DNA of 45,070 nt. Source: Novosphingobium sp. (GTDB taxonomy: Bacteria; Pseudomonadota; Alphaproteobacteria; Sphingomonadales; Sphingomonadaceae). The DNA lies in NCBI RefSeq assembly GCF_019748365.1, contig NZ_JAIEPN010000101.1:1-45070 (forward strand). The letters run 5' to 3'. The notes beneath the pieces were generated by a model that saw nothing but the letters and a program-made list of their open reading frames with translations, had not been told where the DNA came from and searched no databases. Below, piece after piece: positions 16,367 through 28,385 of this stretch; within the stretch, counting starts at the first letter, position 1; each line of letters begins with the position of its first letter. A program made the position numbers and the translations under genes.

Positions 16367-17665
16367 ATGAACGAACCGGCAGTGCCCGCCTCAAGACCCC
16401 AGTCTCTGCGTCTCGTCCTCGCGGTCCTCCTCGTCGTCTACATCTTCAACTTTCTCGACCGCCAGATCGTCAATATCCTCGCCGAACCGATCCGCCGCGA
16501 TCTTGGCCTCTCCGATACCCAGATCGGCCTGATGACGGGGATCGCGTTTGCCGCCTTCTACACTTTCCTCGGCATTCTCATCGCGCGCTATGCGGATCGG
16601 CCCTCGACCAACCGGGTCGGGCTGATTGCCGGGGCACTGGTGATCTGGTCCGGCATGACCGCGCTGTGCGGGCAGGCGCAGAACTTCGTGCAATTGCTGC
16701 TCGCCCGGATCGGTGTCGGCGTGGGGGAGGCCGGATGTTCGCCCGCCGCGCATTCGCTGATCGCCGATCTCGCCCCGCCAGACAAGCGCGCCTCGGCCCT
16801 GTCGATCTATGCGCTCGGCATTCCCATCGGCACGCTGCTCGGCATGCTGATCGGCGGCCAGCTGGCCGATGCCTATGGCTGGCGGGCAGCATTCGTCGTG
16901 GTGGGCGTGCCTGGCATCGCGCTGGCGGGCGCAGTCATGCTGCTGCTGCGCGATCCCCGCCGCTCGGGCGATGCTCTGCGTGCCGCAGCCGCAAGCCCGC
17001 CGCCCAAAGCCCTTACCAACCGCGAGGCATTGGCCGAGATCCTCACCTCGCGCGCCTATGTGCTGCTGCTTGCGGCAGGCTCCTCGGCGGCCTTCCTCAG
17101 CTATGGCAAGGCCACCTGGACGACCATCTTCTTCCAGCGCACCCACGGCCTCACCGCAGGCGAGACCGGTTTCTGGTTCGGCATCTGGGGCGGGGTGGCT
17201 GCGATCATCGGCACGCTCGCGGGGGGCTGGCTGGCCGATCGGTTCGGCAAGATCAACCGGCGCCACGTGATGACCGCGCCCGCGATCGGCTTTGCCCTCG
17301 CCGCGCCGCTTTCCATCGCGGCCTATTTCATGACCGACTGGCGCTGGGCCCTCGCGCTGCTGATGATCCCCACCGCGCTCAATTCGCTCTACTACGGCCC
17401 CTGCTTTTCCAGCGCACAAGGGCTGGTGAAGCCCGAGGCCCGCGCCATGGCAAGCGCGCTGCTGCTGTTCAGCCAGAACCTCATCGGGCTGGGCCTCGGG
17501 CCGCTCTTCTTCGGGATGCTTTCTGACTGGATCAAACCGATCGCCGGCGGAGAAAGCGTGCGCTGGGTGCTCTACGGCGCGGCCTTGATCGGCTTCGCCC
17601 CGGCCTTTTTCTTCTGGCGCACCTCGCTGCGGCTGAATGAAGAGCTCGACCGCAAGGGGACGTAA
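16367..17665 (+). CDS. MFS transporter, spinster-like
   Basis: Major facilitator superfamily protein, 432 residues with about 12 membrane segments. Segment 1 contains VVYIFNFLDRQIVNILAEPI, characteristic of the spinster-like branch common in sphingomonads; the loop 2-3 motif appears as ARYADRPSTNR, and GGWLADRFGKINRRH is the matching motif in the second half. Likely an inner-membrane importer or exporter for the substrate of the adjacent catabolic genes. GGAAGAGG precedes the ATG. A palindromic repeat separates it from the kinase gene. Confidence 0.92.
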   Translation: MNEPAVPASRPQSLRLVLAVLLVVYIFNFLDRQIVNILAEPIRRDLGLSDTQIGLMTGIAFAAFYTFLGILIARYADRPSTNRVGLIAGALVIWSGMTALCGQAQNFVQLLLARIGVGVGEAGCSPAAHSLIADLAPPDKRASALSIYALGIPIGTLLGMLIGGQLADAYGWRAAFVVVGVPGIALAGAVMLLLRDPRRSGDALRAAAASPPPKALTNREALAEILTSRAYVLLLAAGSSAAFLSYGKATWTTIFFQRTHGLTAGETGFWFGIWGGVAAIIGTLAGGWLADRFGKINRRHVMTAPAIGFALAAPLSIAAYFMTDWRWALALLMIPTALNSLYYGPCFSSAQGLVKPEARAMASALLLFSQNLIGLGLGPLFFGMLSDWIKPIAGGESVRWVLYGAALIGFAPAFFFWRTSLRLNEELDRKGT

Positions 17666-17716
17666 ACTCCGGCGATCACTCTTGCCCAACCCTGCCAATG
17701 CGCTAACGCCGCGCGC

Positions 17717-18514
17717 ATGGCCCTCACCGTCGCCGCGCTCTATCGGTTCGCCCGCTTCGATGACCCGGCAGCCCTGCGCGCGTCGCTGCTGGACGCCTCT
17801 GCTTCCGCCGGCATCAAGGGCACGCTCCTGCTCGCCCGCGAAGGCATCAACGGCACCATCGCAGGCAGCGCGAACGGGATCGCTGCCGTGCTCGCCCACA
17901 TCCGTCAGCTCCCCGGCTGCGCCGATCTCGACGTCAAATACTCCAGCGCAGAGACGATGCCCTTCGGCCGCCTCAAGGTCCGCGTGAAGCGCGAGATCGT
18001 GACGATGGGCCAGCCGGACATCGACCCGCTCGCCAGCGTCGGCACCTACGTCGCCCCGCATGACTGGAACGCGCTGATCAGCGATCCCGACGTGATCGTG
18101 ATCGACACCCGCAATGATTACGAAGTCGCCGTCGGCACCTTTGCGGGCGCGATCAACCCGGAAACCCGCTCGTTCCGCGAGTTCCCCGGCTGGTTCCGCC
18201 GCGAGCGCGAACGGCTATTAGGCACTGGCAAACCCCGCAAAGTCGCGATGTTCTGCACCGGCGGCATCCGCTGCGAGAAATCGACCGCCTTCCTCAAGGC
18301 CGAAGGCATCGAGGAGGTCTACCACCTCAAAGGCGGAATTCTGCGCTACCTCGAAGACGTGCCGGCCGGGCAGAGCCTGTGGCAGGGCGAATGCTTCGTC
18401 TTCGACGAACGCGTCGCCCTCGGCCATGGGCTGACTGAGGGCGAGCACGCGTTGTGCCGGGCTTGTGGCCGCGCCATCCCCGCAGGGGAAAGCTGCCGCT
18501 GCAGACAAAGCTGA
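17717..18514 (+). CDS. trhO: tRNA uridine(34) hydroxylase TrhO (rhodanese family)
   Basis: Rhodanese-domain enzyme that makes 5-hydroxyuridine at position 34 of tRNA in an oxygen-dependent way. N-terminal acylphosphatase-like domain ([19 protein letters not shown]), rhodanese domain with the active loop CTGGIRCEK: Cys180 catalytic and Cys186 nearby. A C-terminal cysteine cluster ([16 protein letters not shown]) may bind a metal. The 265-residue length is somewhat shorter than the E. coli protein. Previously called YceA. It is convergent with clpB. Confidence 0.93.
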   Translation: MALTVAALYRFARFDDPAALRASLLDASASAGIKGTLLLAREGINGTIAGSANGIAAVLAHIRQLPGCADLDVKYSSAETMPFGRLKVRVKREIVTMGQPDIDPLASVGTYVAPHDWNALISDPDVIVIDTRNDYEVAVGTFAGAINPETRSFREFPGWFRRERERLLGTGKPRKVAMFCTGGIRCEKSTAFLKAEGIEEVYHLKGGILRYLEDVPAGQSLWQGECFVFDERVALGHGLTEGEHALCRACGRAIPAGESCRCRQS

Positions 18515-18518
18515 CCTG

Positions 18519-18615
18519 CCCCTCCCCCGCTCGGGGGAGGCTGGGTGGGGGTGCGCGGCGCTCGAATAGCAGGCGCCGTCCCCCATCCCCCAACCACTCC
18601 TCACCGGGGAGGGGC
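18519..18615. terminator. Palindromic repeats between convergent trhO and clpB
   Basis: CCTCCCCC-gctc-GGGGGAGG hairpin at 18521-18540 followed by TGGGTGGGGGT, and a second unit at about 18579-18615 (CCCCCATCCCCCAACC ... CCGGGGAGGGG). The block fills the gap between two converging genes and ends next to the clpB stop. It belongs to the repeat class seen at other gaps and probably stops transcription from both sides, although no T-runs are seen. Confidence 0.6.
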
Positions 18616-21195
<2,580 letters not shown>

Positions 21196-21713
21196 GGTGT
21201 GGATTTCCTCCTGATGACCCAAAGGTAGTGTGTCATTTCGGCCACACAAGGACATGGGTCAAAATTCGCTGCGGCTTGGCGCCTGCGTACATGCCGGGCT
21301 TTCGCGCATCCGCCCGTTTTTCTCGGCGACCTTCCATCAGCGCCGCTCATGCGAAACGCCTGCTCGCGGTGCGCCTCTGAACCAGCCTTGTGGCACTCCC
21401 GTCGATGCACAGATGGCGTTCGTCGGGCACTGACTGTCCTACAGCCGGGCTCGGCGCTATGCTTGATCGGATGACCTCCGTCGCCGCCCCCACTCCCCGG
21501 CATCTGATCGATCCAGCCGATCAAAAATCCGCCAGTGATCGATTGCAATTATTCCCCAGGACAGTGTCAACCCTGTCAACCTCTCACCCATCGGGGCAGA
21601 GAATCGTCGTCGCCGATTTAGCTTCTGTTCAGCCAAGCCATGCTCTGAAGCGAGGCGATCAACCATCCCAGCGCGCCTGCCATCCGGCACGCCGCCCCAG
21701 CCGCAGGATCACC
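21196..21713. other. Long divergent intergenic region clpB / M16 peptidase
   Basis: A 518-base gap between the divergent clpB and M16 genes. Open frames here are short or run into the M16 gene without signal peptide or family similarity, so I call no gene. It holds the clpB Shine-Dalgarno sequence, an inverted pair TGACCCA/TGGGTCA flanking a 36-base stretch just upstream of clpB, and a direct repeat GTCAACC at 21566-21581. I did not find a convincing heat-shock promoter or CIRCE element. Confidence 0.6.
21542..21570 (-). promoter_or_regulatory. Candidate promoter reading toward clpB
   Basis: On the minus strand a perfect TTGACA (21570-21565) lies 17 bases before TGCAAT (21547-21542), a four-of-six match to the -10 consensus. 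A second TTGACA occurs 9 bases further upstream (21579-21574). It would give clpB a leader of about 340 bases. The weak -10 and long leader make this tentative. Confidence 0.3.
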
Positions 21714-24572
21714 ATGCCCCGTTCGCTAATGGCCTCGTTGCTCGCGCTTCCCGTCCTGCTCGCCGCCGTGCCCGCGCTCGCCGCCGATCCCGCCGCGCCC
21801 CCGGTTCCGGCACTTGCGCTCAAGGCCGCGCCGGTTGCCGAGCTCGTGAAAGCGGTCGACATTCCCTATGAGCGCTTCACGCTCCCCAACGGCCTCACCG
21901 TCCTCGTCCACACCGATCGCAAGGCCCCGGTCGTCGCCTTGTCCGTCTGGTACAAGGTCGGCTCCAAGAACGAGCCGCGCGGCAAGACGGGCTTTGCCCA
22001 CCTCTTCGAACACCTGATGTTCAACGGCTCGGAAAACGCGCCGGACGATTTCTTCGGCCCGCTCAAGGAAGTCGGCGCGACCGATGCCAACGGCACGACC
22101 TGGTTCGACCGGACCAACTACTACGAGACCGTGCCCAAGGGCGCGCTCGACCGCGCGCTGATGCTCGAAAGCGACCGCATGGGCCACCTGCTCGGCGCGG
22201 TCACGCAGGAGAAGCTCGATAACCAGCGCGGCGTCGTCCAGAACGAGAAGCGCCAGGGCGACAATTCCCCCTTCGGCCTCGTCGAATACGAAGAGTACGA
22301 AACGCTCTATCCTGCCGGGCATCCTTATCACCACACCACCATCGGCTCGATGGCCGATCTCGACAGCGCCAGCCTCGATGACGTGAAGGGCTGGTTCCGC
22401 GATCACTACGGCCCCAACAACGCGATCCTTGTGCTCGCGGGCGATATCGATCTCGCCACCGCGAAGGCCAAGGTCGAAAAGTGGTTCGGCGCAATCCCGG
22501 CAGGGCCGGCCGTCCAGCCGGTCGCCGTCCCGGTGCCGACCCTGCCTGCGCCGATTGCCCGCACCTTGCAGGATCAGGTCGCCACCACCCGCGTCTACCG
22601 CATGTGGGCGATTCCCGGCCTCGACAATCCCGATTACCTGCCCCTCTCGGTCGGCGGCCTGATCCTTGGCGGGCTTGCCAGCTCGCGGCTCGATGATGCG
22701 CTGGTGCGCGGCGCGCAGACGGCTGTTTCGGCCTCCGCCCACGCCGATATCTTCGCGCAGGGCGGCCAGTTCATCATGCAAGCCGATGTGAAGCCCGGCG
22801 CGGACCCGGCCAAGGTCGGCGCCGCGCTCGACAGCGAACTCGCGCGACTGATGACCGAGGGGCCCACGCCCGACGAACTCGCCCGCGCCGCAACCACCTA
22901 TGCCGCCAACGAGATCCGCTCGCTCGAATCCGTCGGCGGCAACGGCAAGGCGGCAACGCTGGCCGAGGGGCTGCTCTATTCGGGCGATCCCGCGCACTAC
23001 CGCAAGGAACTCGAAGCTGCAGCGAAGCTCACGCCGACGGCGGTCCGCGATGCGCTGGCGAAGTGGCTGAAGCGCCCCGTCTTCGCGCTCACCGTTGTCC
23101 CCGGCCCGCGCACCGGCGGCGGCGAGGCGCGCGGCGGCGATCCCGCGCTGCCTCCGGCGGTTGCGGCAGCACCGGCCCCCGCTGTGGCCACGGCAACCGG
23201 CGCAGATGCCGACCGCAGCAAGATTCCGCCCGCCGGCGAGGTCCCCACGCTCGAATTCCCCGCGATCGAGCGCACCACCCTCAAGAACGGCATCAAGGTC
23301 GTGTTCGCCCGCCGCAGCGCGGTGCCGATCGTCTCGGTGCGCGTCTCCTTCGATGCGGGCTACGCCGCCGATCCCAAGGACGCGCGCGGTACCACCGCAC
23401 TGCTGCTGCGCCTGATGAACGAAGGCACCACCAGCCTCGATTCCTCGGCGCTCGCCCGCGCCAAGGAAGCGCTCGGCGCCTCGATCACCGGCACCGGCCT
23501 TCCGGATTCCACCACGTTCGAGCTGGGTGCGCTGGTCCCCAACCTCGCCCCATCGCTCGATCTCCTCGCGGACTATGTGCGCCATCCGGCACTCGATCCC
23601 AAGGAGCTGGAGCGCGTGCGCGCCCAGCAGCTCTCCACGATCCAGTCCGAGCGCACCGATCCCTACTCGCTCGCCAGCCGCGTGCTCTATCCCGCGATCT
23701 ACGGCCCCGCGCATCCTTATGGCTATGCCCCGAGCGGTACGGGCGAGGCGGATGTCGTCAAGAAGCTCACGCGCGCAGACTTGGCCGCCTTCCATGCCCG
23801 TTGGCTGCGGCCGGACCGCGCGACGATCTATGTCGTGGGTGATACCACGCTTGGCGAGGTCGTCCCGCAGCTTGAGAAGAGCTTCGGCAACTGGCCGTCA
23901 AACCGCATGGCCGCGCCGGTGAAGGACTTCTCCGCGCCGATCCCGACGCCCCGGTCCCGCATTGTCCTCATCGACCGGCCCGGCTCGCCGCAATCGATGA
24001 TCCTCGGCGGCGAAGTGATCGGCGCGAAGGGCATCGACGATACGGTTACCCTGCGCACGGCAAACGACGTGCTGGGCGGCGATTTCCTCAGCCGGATGAA
24101 CACCAACCTGCGCGAGACCAAAGGCTGGTCCTACGGCGTCAGCAGCTTCATCAACGACCGGGCGGAGAAGCTGATGTTCGCGATCTACGCGCCGGTGCAG
24201 ACCGATCAGACCGGCCCCTCGATCCGCGAACTGCAGGGCGAGATGACGCGCTACCTCGGCCCCAAGGGGACCACGCCCGAAGAAACCGCGCTCGCCACGC
24301 AAGGCAGCGCGCGCGAGTTGCCCGGCATGTTCGAAACCTCGGGCGCAGTGCTCGATGGCATCGCCAAGATCGAGACCTACAAGCGGCCGGACACCTACTT
24401 CGCCGCGCTTCCCGCCCGCTACCGCGCGATGACCCCCGCCGTTCTCGACGCCGCCGCAAGGGCGACGATCGACCCGGCCAAGCTTGTCTGGGTGGTGGTC
24501 GGCGATGCGGCCAAGGTGAAGCCGCAGCTCGACGGACTGGGCCTGCCGGTAGAGGTGGTGAAGGGGGAGTAG
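21714..24572 (+). CDS. M16 family zinc metallopeptidase, two-domain, exported
   Basis: Pitrilysin/insulinase-family peptidase, 952 residues, with a signal peptide (residues 1-23, ending PALAAD). The first M16 domain has the inverted zinc motif HLFEH (His96, Glu99, His100) and the third ligand Glu178 in NEKRQ. A Pro/Ala-rich linker near 470-510 leads to a second M16 repeat that lacks HxxEH, as in many fused members where the second half is structural. A periplasmic role in peptide clearance or protein processing is likely. ATG at 21714 has AGGATC just upstream; a longer frame upstream was rejected because the signal peptide starts here. Confidence 0.93.
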   Translation: MPRSLMASLLALPVLLAAVPALAADPAAPPVPALALKAAPVAELVKAVDIPYERFTLPNGLTVLVHTDRKAPVVALSVWYKVGSKNEPRGKTGFAHLFEHLMFNGSENAPDDFFGPLKEVGATDANGTTWFDRTNYYETVPKGALDRALMLESDRMGHLLGAVTQEKLDNQRGVVQNEKRQGDNSPFGLVEYEEYETLYPAGHPYHHTTIGSMADLDSASLDDVKGWFRDHYGPNNAILVLAGDIDLATAKAKVEKWFGAIPAGPAVQPVAVPVPTLPAPIARTLQDQVATTRVYRMWAIPGLDNPDYLPLSVGGLILGGLASSRLDDALVRGAQTAVSASAHADIFAQGGQFIMQADVKPGADPAKVGAALDSELARLMTEGPTPDELARAATTYAANEIRSLESVGGNGKAATLAEGLLYSGDPAHYRKELEAAAKLTPTAVRDALAKWLKRPVFALTVVPGPRTGGGEARGGDPALPPAVAAAPAPAVATATGADADRSKIPPAGEVPTLEFPAIERTTLKNGIKVVFARRSAVPIVSVRVSFDAGYAADPKDARGTTALLLRLMNEGTTSLDSSALARAKEALGASITGTGLPDSTTFELGALVPNLAPSLDLLADYVRHPALDPKELERVRAQQLSTIQSERTDPYSLASRVLYPAIYGPAHPYGYAPSGTGEADVVKKLTRADLAAFHARWLRPDRATIYVVGDTTLGEVVPQLEKSFGNWPSNRMAAPVKDFSAPIPTPRSRIVLIDRPGSPQSMILGGEVIGAKGIDDTVTLRTANDVLGGDFLSRMNTNLRETKGWSYGVSSFINDRAEKLMFAIYAPVQTDQTGPSIRELQGEMTRYLGPKGTTPEETALATQGSARELPGMFETSGAVLDGIAKIETYKRPDTYFAALPARYRAMTPAVLDAAARATIDPAKLVWVVVGDAAKVKPQLDGLGLPVEVVKGE

Positions 24573-24681
24573 GGCTGCCGCTGTTTCGGTTGCAATTGCG
24601 CTGGCAAGCGGCCCGATGCTTGGCTATCTTGTTGGCACTTGGCCTCTCCGGCCGTGATGGAGCCTTCGGGGGGAGGCGCAG

Positions 24682-25386
24682 ATGGCGAGAATTGCGGCCT
24701 TTCTTTTGGCCATCATGCTCGCCGCGCCTGCCCTGGCGCAAGATCTGCGAAGTGCTGATACTCTCGCTCGCCCCGCCTGCGAGCTCCATGTCTGGCCCAG
24801 CGCCGGGCTGTCCGTCATGCGGGCGCATGCGCACGACAATTTCGTCTGGAGCGCGGGCGATGGTCAGCGCGGCATTGTCGGGCTGGTCTCACATTCTGCA
24901 GCGGCCTCGGGCCCCAACGTGAACGACAACTTCACAACCGAGCATTACGGCCCCCGCCAGAACGGCCCGCTCACCCCATCACGCCAGATCGCACTCATGC
25001 AGGCGCTCCCGCTTGCCGAAATGCTTGGCCTGCCGGGCTACCGACCCGTGTTCCACACCGGGAGCATGACCCTTGCCGATGTGCGAAAGCCGGCACGACT
25101 GAGCGCGGATGGCCCGGCCTGCCATGCCGAACTGCTGCTGACCGACCTCACCTACGCGCGGGTCTACGCGCATGGCCACAATCTCAAAGCATTCTGGGTC
25201 CTGCGCGATTTCGGCTCCGATCCCACGCTCAAGCGGCGTGCGGGCCTGCCGGAAGAAGATCCGCTCACGGTTCCCACCGACGAGACGAAGCGGACCGACG
25301 ACGCCTTCTTCGCAGACCTCGAACGGGCCTTCACTTCAACACTCCAGCATTTTGGCCGTGACCTGCAGCGGAAAGCAAAACCATGA
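24682..25386 (+). CDS. Exported LHVWP-motif protein, paralogue 1
   Basis: Unrecognised family. 234 residues with a signal peptide (1-19, ending APALA). The mature part holds two cysteines: Cys33 in ACELHVWP and Cys147 in ACHAELLLTD, followed by a NLKAFWVLRDFGSD stretch. The next two genes share these blocks, so this is one of three tandem paralogues. This copy differs most in the middle (residues 40-100), where it lacks the GWLxGGLxD block and is His/Asn-rich. The two cysteines may form a disulfide in the periplasm. GGGAGG lies before the ATG. Role unknown; envelope or stress function would be a guess. Confidence 0.85.
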   Translation: MARIAAFLLAIMLAAPALAQDLRSADTLARPACELHVWPSAGLSVMRAHAHDNFVWSAGDGQRGIVGLVSHSAAASGPNVNDNFTTEHYGPRQNGPLTPSRQIALMQALPLAEMLGLPGYRPVFHTGSMTLADVRKPARLSADGPACHAELLLTDLTYARVYAHGHNLKAFWVLRDFGSDPTLKRRAGLPEEDPLTVPTDETKRTDDAFFADLERAFTSTLQHFGRDLQRKAKP

Positions 25387-26057
25387 AGAGAGCCGGTTTC
25401 GTAAAGGTGTGCCGTGGCCTACTTGCCGGCGCATTCGCCGCCCTGGCCGGCTACACTGGCACGGCCGCCCATGCGCAGGAGCGCGCCTCGCAGCCCTCCC
25501 CCGCCTGCACGCTCCATGTCTGGCCCGGCAGTTCCCTGCGCTCCACCTATTCGGGCTGGCTCCACGGCGGCCTCGTCGATGGCGCGGTCAACGGGCGGGA
25601 TGGCTATCGCAAGCTGCCCGAAAAACCCCTCGACACTGCGCGGCAGAAGCAGGTGCTGGAAGGCATCGACATCGCCGCTGCGCTGGGCCTTGCCGGATAT
25701 ACGGTCGTCGTTCACCCCGAAACGCTGGACAGCCGGACCTTGCGCACGACGCCGGGGCCGTGGCTCGCCGATGGCGGTGCGTGCCACGCCGAACTCGCGG
25801 TCGATGACGTCTTCTTTCAGGAAGACGTGTTCAGCGGACGATCGCTCAAGGTGATCTACCGCTATCGCAGCTTCCGGGGCGCCGCGACGCCCGAACGCAC
25901 CTTTGGCCAGATCATCAGCGAGAAGCTGACCTTGTTTCCGCCGGCAAAACCGGAGGACGATCCAAGGCCCGGCTTCGACGAGCTGGCCGCCGCCATGGGC
26001 AAGAGCATCAAGGATTTCGGCGCGGTGCTGATGGCGCCGCCACGCAAGAAGCGCTGA
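25383..26057 (+). CDS. Exported LHVWP-motif protein, paralogue 2
   Basis: Unrecognised family, 224 residues. Signal peptide at 1-31 (ending TAAHA). Conserved blocks: Cys42 in ACTLHVWP, the block GWLHGGLVDGAVNGRDG, a LGLAGYTVVVHP strand, Cys134 in ACHAELAVDD, then SLKVIYRYRSF. It has a Pro/Lys-rich C-terminus. The start overlaps the stop of paralogue 1 by ATGA, so the pair is translationally coupled. It shares GWLxGGLxD with paralogue 3 but CHAEL with paralogue 1, so it is intermediate. Function not known. Confidence 0.85.
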   Translation: MKRAGFVKVCRGLLAGAFAALAGYTGTAAHAQERASQPSPACTLHVWPGSSLRSTYSGWLHGGLVDGAVNGRDGYRKLPEKPLDTARQKQVLEGIDIAAALGLAGYTVVVHPETLDSRTLRTTPGPWLADGGACHAELAVDDVFFQEDVFSGRSLKVIYRYRSFRGAATPERTFGQIISEKLTLFPPAKPEDDPRPGFDELAAAMGKSIKDFGAVLMAPPRKKR

Positions 26058-26102
26058 CGCCAGCCATCCATCCGGCAGTGAATTTCAAAAGGGGAGACAG
26101 AC

Positions 26103-26843
26103 GTGAAGATGAAGTTGATGTTCCTGGGCGGAGCCATGCTGCTTGCCTGCGGATCGATGGCCGCAGCGCAGGAAGCAGCGCCTGCACCAGCTGACACGGC
26201 GACCACCGCCGCTCCCGCCCCTGCAGCGCCCAAGGGCCCCGAGACAGTGGTTCACGCCCCCACTGCGACGGCTGATGGCTGCGAACTCCATGTCTGGCCT
26301 GCCGAGCGCATGAACTCGATCACCACCGGCTGGCTCGGTGGCGGTCTGCTTGATGCGGCGATCCACGCCAACCGCGATTCCAGCAACAAGACGCTGATGG
26401 CCAGCGCGCTCGACAGCCCCAGCCAGCTCGATGCGCTGCTGTCGATGGACCTGCGCGGGCTGCTGAAGCTTTCGCCCGGCACGACAATCGTGACCCATGC
26501 GACGCCGATCGAGCGCAAGAGCATGAACGCGGTGAAGACCCGCCGTTCGGATTCCAAGGCGAAGTGCTATTCGGAACTGATCGTCGCTGACCTGTTCTAC
26601 CAGAAGGCCGCGATCTACGGGCGTTCGCTGAAGACGCTGTTCCTGGTGCGCGACTTCGGATCGGACGACAAGATCGATTTCCAGTACAAGGCCTGGGGCG
26701 GCAATGGGCTCAAGTTGTTCCCGCCGAAGGAAGGCGAAGATGCCCTCGCCGCGCTCGATGAACTCGTCGGCGTGTTCAAGAAGAACTTCACCGAATACGC
26801 GGGCAACGAAGCCAAGGCGCCGCGCACGCCCGAAAAGCTCTGA
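26103..26843 (+). CDS. Exported LHVWP-motif protein, paralogue 3
   Basis: Unrecognised family, 246 residues. The N-terminus is a signal peptide; LLAC at residues 13-16 resembles a lipobox, while AAAQ at 20-23 suits ordinary cleavage, so lipoprotein status is open. An Ala/Pro/Thr-rich linker (24-57) precedes Cys60 in GCELHVWP, then GWLGGGLLDAAIHANRD, Cys155 in KCYSELIVAD, and SLKTLFLVRDFGSD. GTG at 26103 is favoured by GGGGAG at 6 bases; ATG at 26109 is an alternative. It follows paralogue 2 by 45 bases and ends before a strong terminator. Confidence 0.85.
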   Translation: MKMKLMFLGGAMLLACGSMAAAQEAAPAPADTATTAAPAPAAPKGPETVVHAPTATADGCELHVWPAERMNSITTGWLGGGLLDAAIHANRDSSNKTLMASALDSPSQLDALLSMDLRGLLKLSPGTTIVTHATPIERKSMNAVKTRRSDSKAKCYSELIVADLFYQKAAIYGRSLKTLFLVRDFGSDDKIDFQYKAWGGNGLKLFPPKEGEDALAALDELVGVFKKNFTEYAGNEAKAPRTPEKL

Positions 26844-26855
26844 ATGAAGGAGGAT

Positions 26856-26881
26856 GTGCTTCGCCCCGAGGGGCGAAGCAC
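26856..26881. terminator. Hairpin terminator between convergent paralogue 3 and gatB
   Basis: GTGCTTCGCCCC and GGGGCGAAGCAC are exact reverse complements with only two bases between them (a four-base loop in practice). The hairpin lies 12 bases after the paralogue 3 stop and directly before the gatB stop on the other strand. There is no long T-run on either side, but position and stem strength suggest a shared terminator. Confidence 0.75.
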
Positions 26882-26883
26882 CT

Positions 26884-28383
26884 TCAGCCGAGCTTCGCCT
26901 TCAGCACTTCGTTGACGAGCTGCGGGTTGCCCTTGCCCTGCATCGCCTTCATCGTCTGGCCGACGAAGAAGCCGAACAGCGCTTCCTTGCCGCCCTTGTA
27001 CTGGGCGACCTTGTCGGCATTCGCGGCAAGCACGGCATCGACCGCGGCCTCGATTGCGCCGGTGTCGGACGTCTGGGTCAGGCCCTCGCGCTCGACGATC
27101 ACGCCCGGTGCATCGCCCGTCTCCAGCATCTTTTCGAGCACCTGCTTGGCGATCGAGCCCGAGATCGTGCCCTTGCCGACAAGCGCCAGCAGCTCGCCGC
27201 CCGCTTGCGCGCTGACCGGGCTTTCAAGCAGGCTCTTGCCCAGCTTGTTGAGCGCGCCGAACAGTTCGGAGGTCAGCCAGTTGGCCGCCTGCTTGGCGAC
27301 TTCGCTCTCCGGCTTGCCCTGCTGCGTTGCCGTGGCTGCCAGCAGCGCCTCGAACCAGCGCGAAGTCTCGACCTCGGCGGTCAGCACGCCGGCATTGTAG
27401 GCGGAGAGGCCCAGCACCGTCTCATAGCGGTGGCGCTTCGCGTCCGGCAGCTCGGGCAGGCTGGCGCGGCATTCCTCGAGGAACGCGTCGTCGAGCTCGA
27501 CCGGCAGCAGATCGGGATCGGGGAAGTAGCGGTAATCGTGCGCGTCTTCCTTGCTGCGCATCGAGCGGGTCTCGTTGCGGTCCGGATCGTAGAGCCGGGT
27601 TTCCTGCACGACCTTGCCGCCGTCCTCCAGCAGCGCGACCTGGCGCTTCGCTTCCTGCTCGACCACGGCCATCACGAAGCGCACCGAGTTGACGTTCTTC
27701 GTCTCGGTCCGCGTGCCGAAGGGCTCACCGGGACGGCGCACCGAGACGTTGACGTCCGCGCGCATCGAGCCCTGGTCCATGTTGCCATCGCACGAGCCGA
27801 CATAGCGCAGGATCGTGCGCAGCTTGGAAAGGTAGGCCCCGGCTTCGGCGGGCGAACGCATGTCCGGCCGGCTGACGATTTCCATCAGCGCCACGCCCGA
27901 GCGGTTGAGGTCGACATAGGACATCGTCGGGTGCTGATCGTGCATCAGCTTGCCCGCATCCTGTTCGACATGGATGCGCTCGATGCCGATGGTCTTGGTG
28001 CTCTCGGGGTTCTTGTCGTCGAGCTGCACCTCGATCGCGCCCTCGCCCACGATGGGGTGGTAGAGCTGGCTGATCTGGTAGCCCTGCGGCAAGTCCGCGT
28101 AGAAGTAGTTCTTGCGGTCGAAGCGCGACCACTTGTTGATCTGCGCATTGATGGCAAGACCGGTGCGCACGGCCTGGCGGATGCACTCGCGGTTGGGCAC
28201 CGGCAGCATGCCGGGCATCGCCGCATCGACGAGGCTGACCTGCGTGTTGGGCTCCGCCCCGAACGCGGTGGCGGCGCCCGAAAAGAGCTTCGCCTGCGTG
28301 CTGATCTGCGCATGGACTTCGAGGCCGATCACGACCTCCCATTCGCCGGTTGCGCCCTGGATACGGTATGCGGTGTCGGTCAT
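26884..28383 (-). CDS. gatB: Asp-tRNA(Asn)/Glu-tRNA(Gln) amidotransferase subunit B
   Basis: GatB of the GatCAB complex, which converts mischarged Glu-tRNA(Gln) and/or Asp-tRNA(Asn) to the amide form. It binds the tRNA and phosphorylates the acyl group. 499 residues, normal. Catalytic cradle motifs: [12 protein letters not shown] at the N-terminus, [18 protein letters not shown], and [12 protein letters not shown]; the C-terminal YqeY-like helical domain covers roughly residues 340-499. In most relatives it follows gatA directly; here a vapBC pair intervenes, with gatB starting three bases after the vapC stop. Confidence 0.97.
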   Translation of the reverse strand: MTDTAYRIQGATGEWEVVIGLEVHAQISTQAKLFSGAATAFGAEPNTQVSLVDAAMPGMLPVPNRECIRQAVRTGLAINAQINKWSRFDRKNYFYADLPQGYQISQLYHPIVGEGAIEVQLDDKNPESTKTIGIERIHVEQDAGKLMHDQHPTMSYVDLNRSGVALMEIVSRPDMRSPAEAGAYLSKLRTILRYVGSCDGNMDQGSMRADVNVSVRRPGEPFGTRTETKNVNSVRFVMAVVEQEAKRQVALLEDGGKVVQETRLYDPDRNETRSMRSKEDAHDYRYFPDPDLLPVELDDAFLEECRASLPELPDAKRHRYETVLGLSAYNAGVLTAEVETSRWFEALLAATATQQGKPESEVAKQAANWLTSELFGALNKLGKSLLESPVSAQAGGELLALVGKGTISGSIAKQVLEKMLETGDAPGVIVEREGLTQTSDTGAIEAAVDAVLAANADKVAQYKGGKEALFGFFVGQTMKAMQGKGNPQLVNEVLKAKLG

Positions 28384-28385
28384 GG

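Noticed and set aside
21196..21300. Sigma-32 promoter or CIRCE element for clpB
   Set aside because: TTTTGACCC and CCTTGTG occur, but no matching -10 lies at the proper distance and the TGACCCA/TGGGTCA pair does not match CIRCE.
21390..21713. N-terminal extension of the M16 peptidase
   Set aside because: The frame is open for another 108 codons, but a good signal peptide starts at 21714 and the extension has no similarity to the family.
21726..23795. Long open frame on the minus strand opposite the M16 peptidase
   Set aside because: Translation is Gly/Arg/Asp-rich with no motif, while the plus strand has signal peptide, HLFEH and linked domains.
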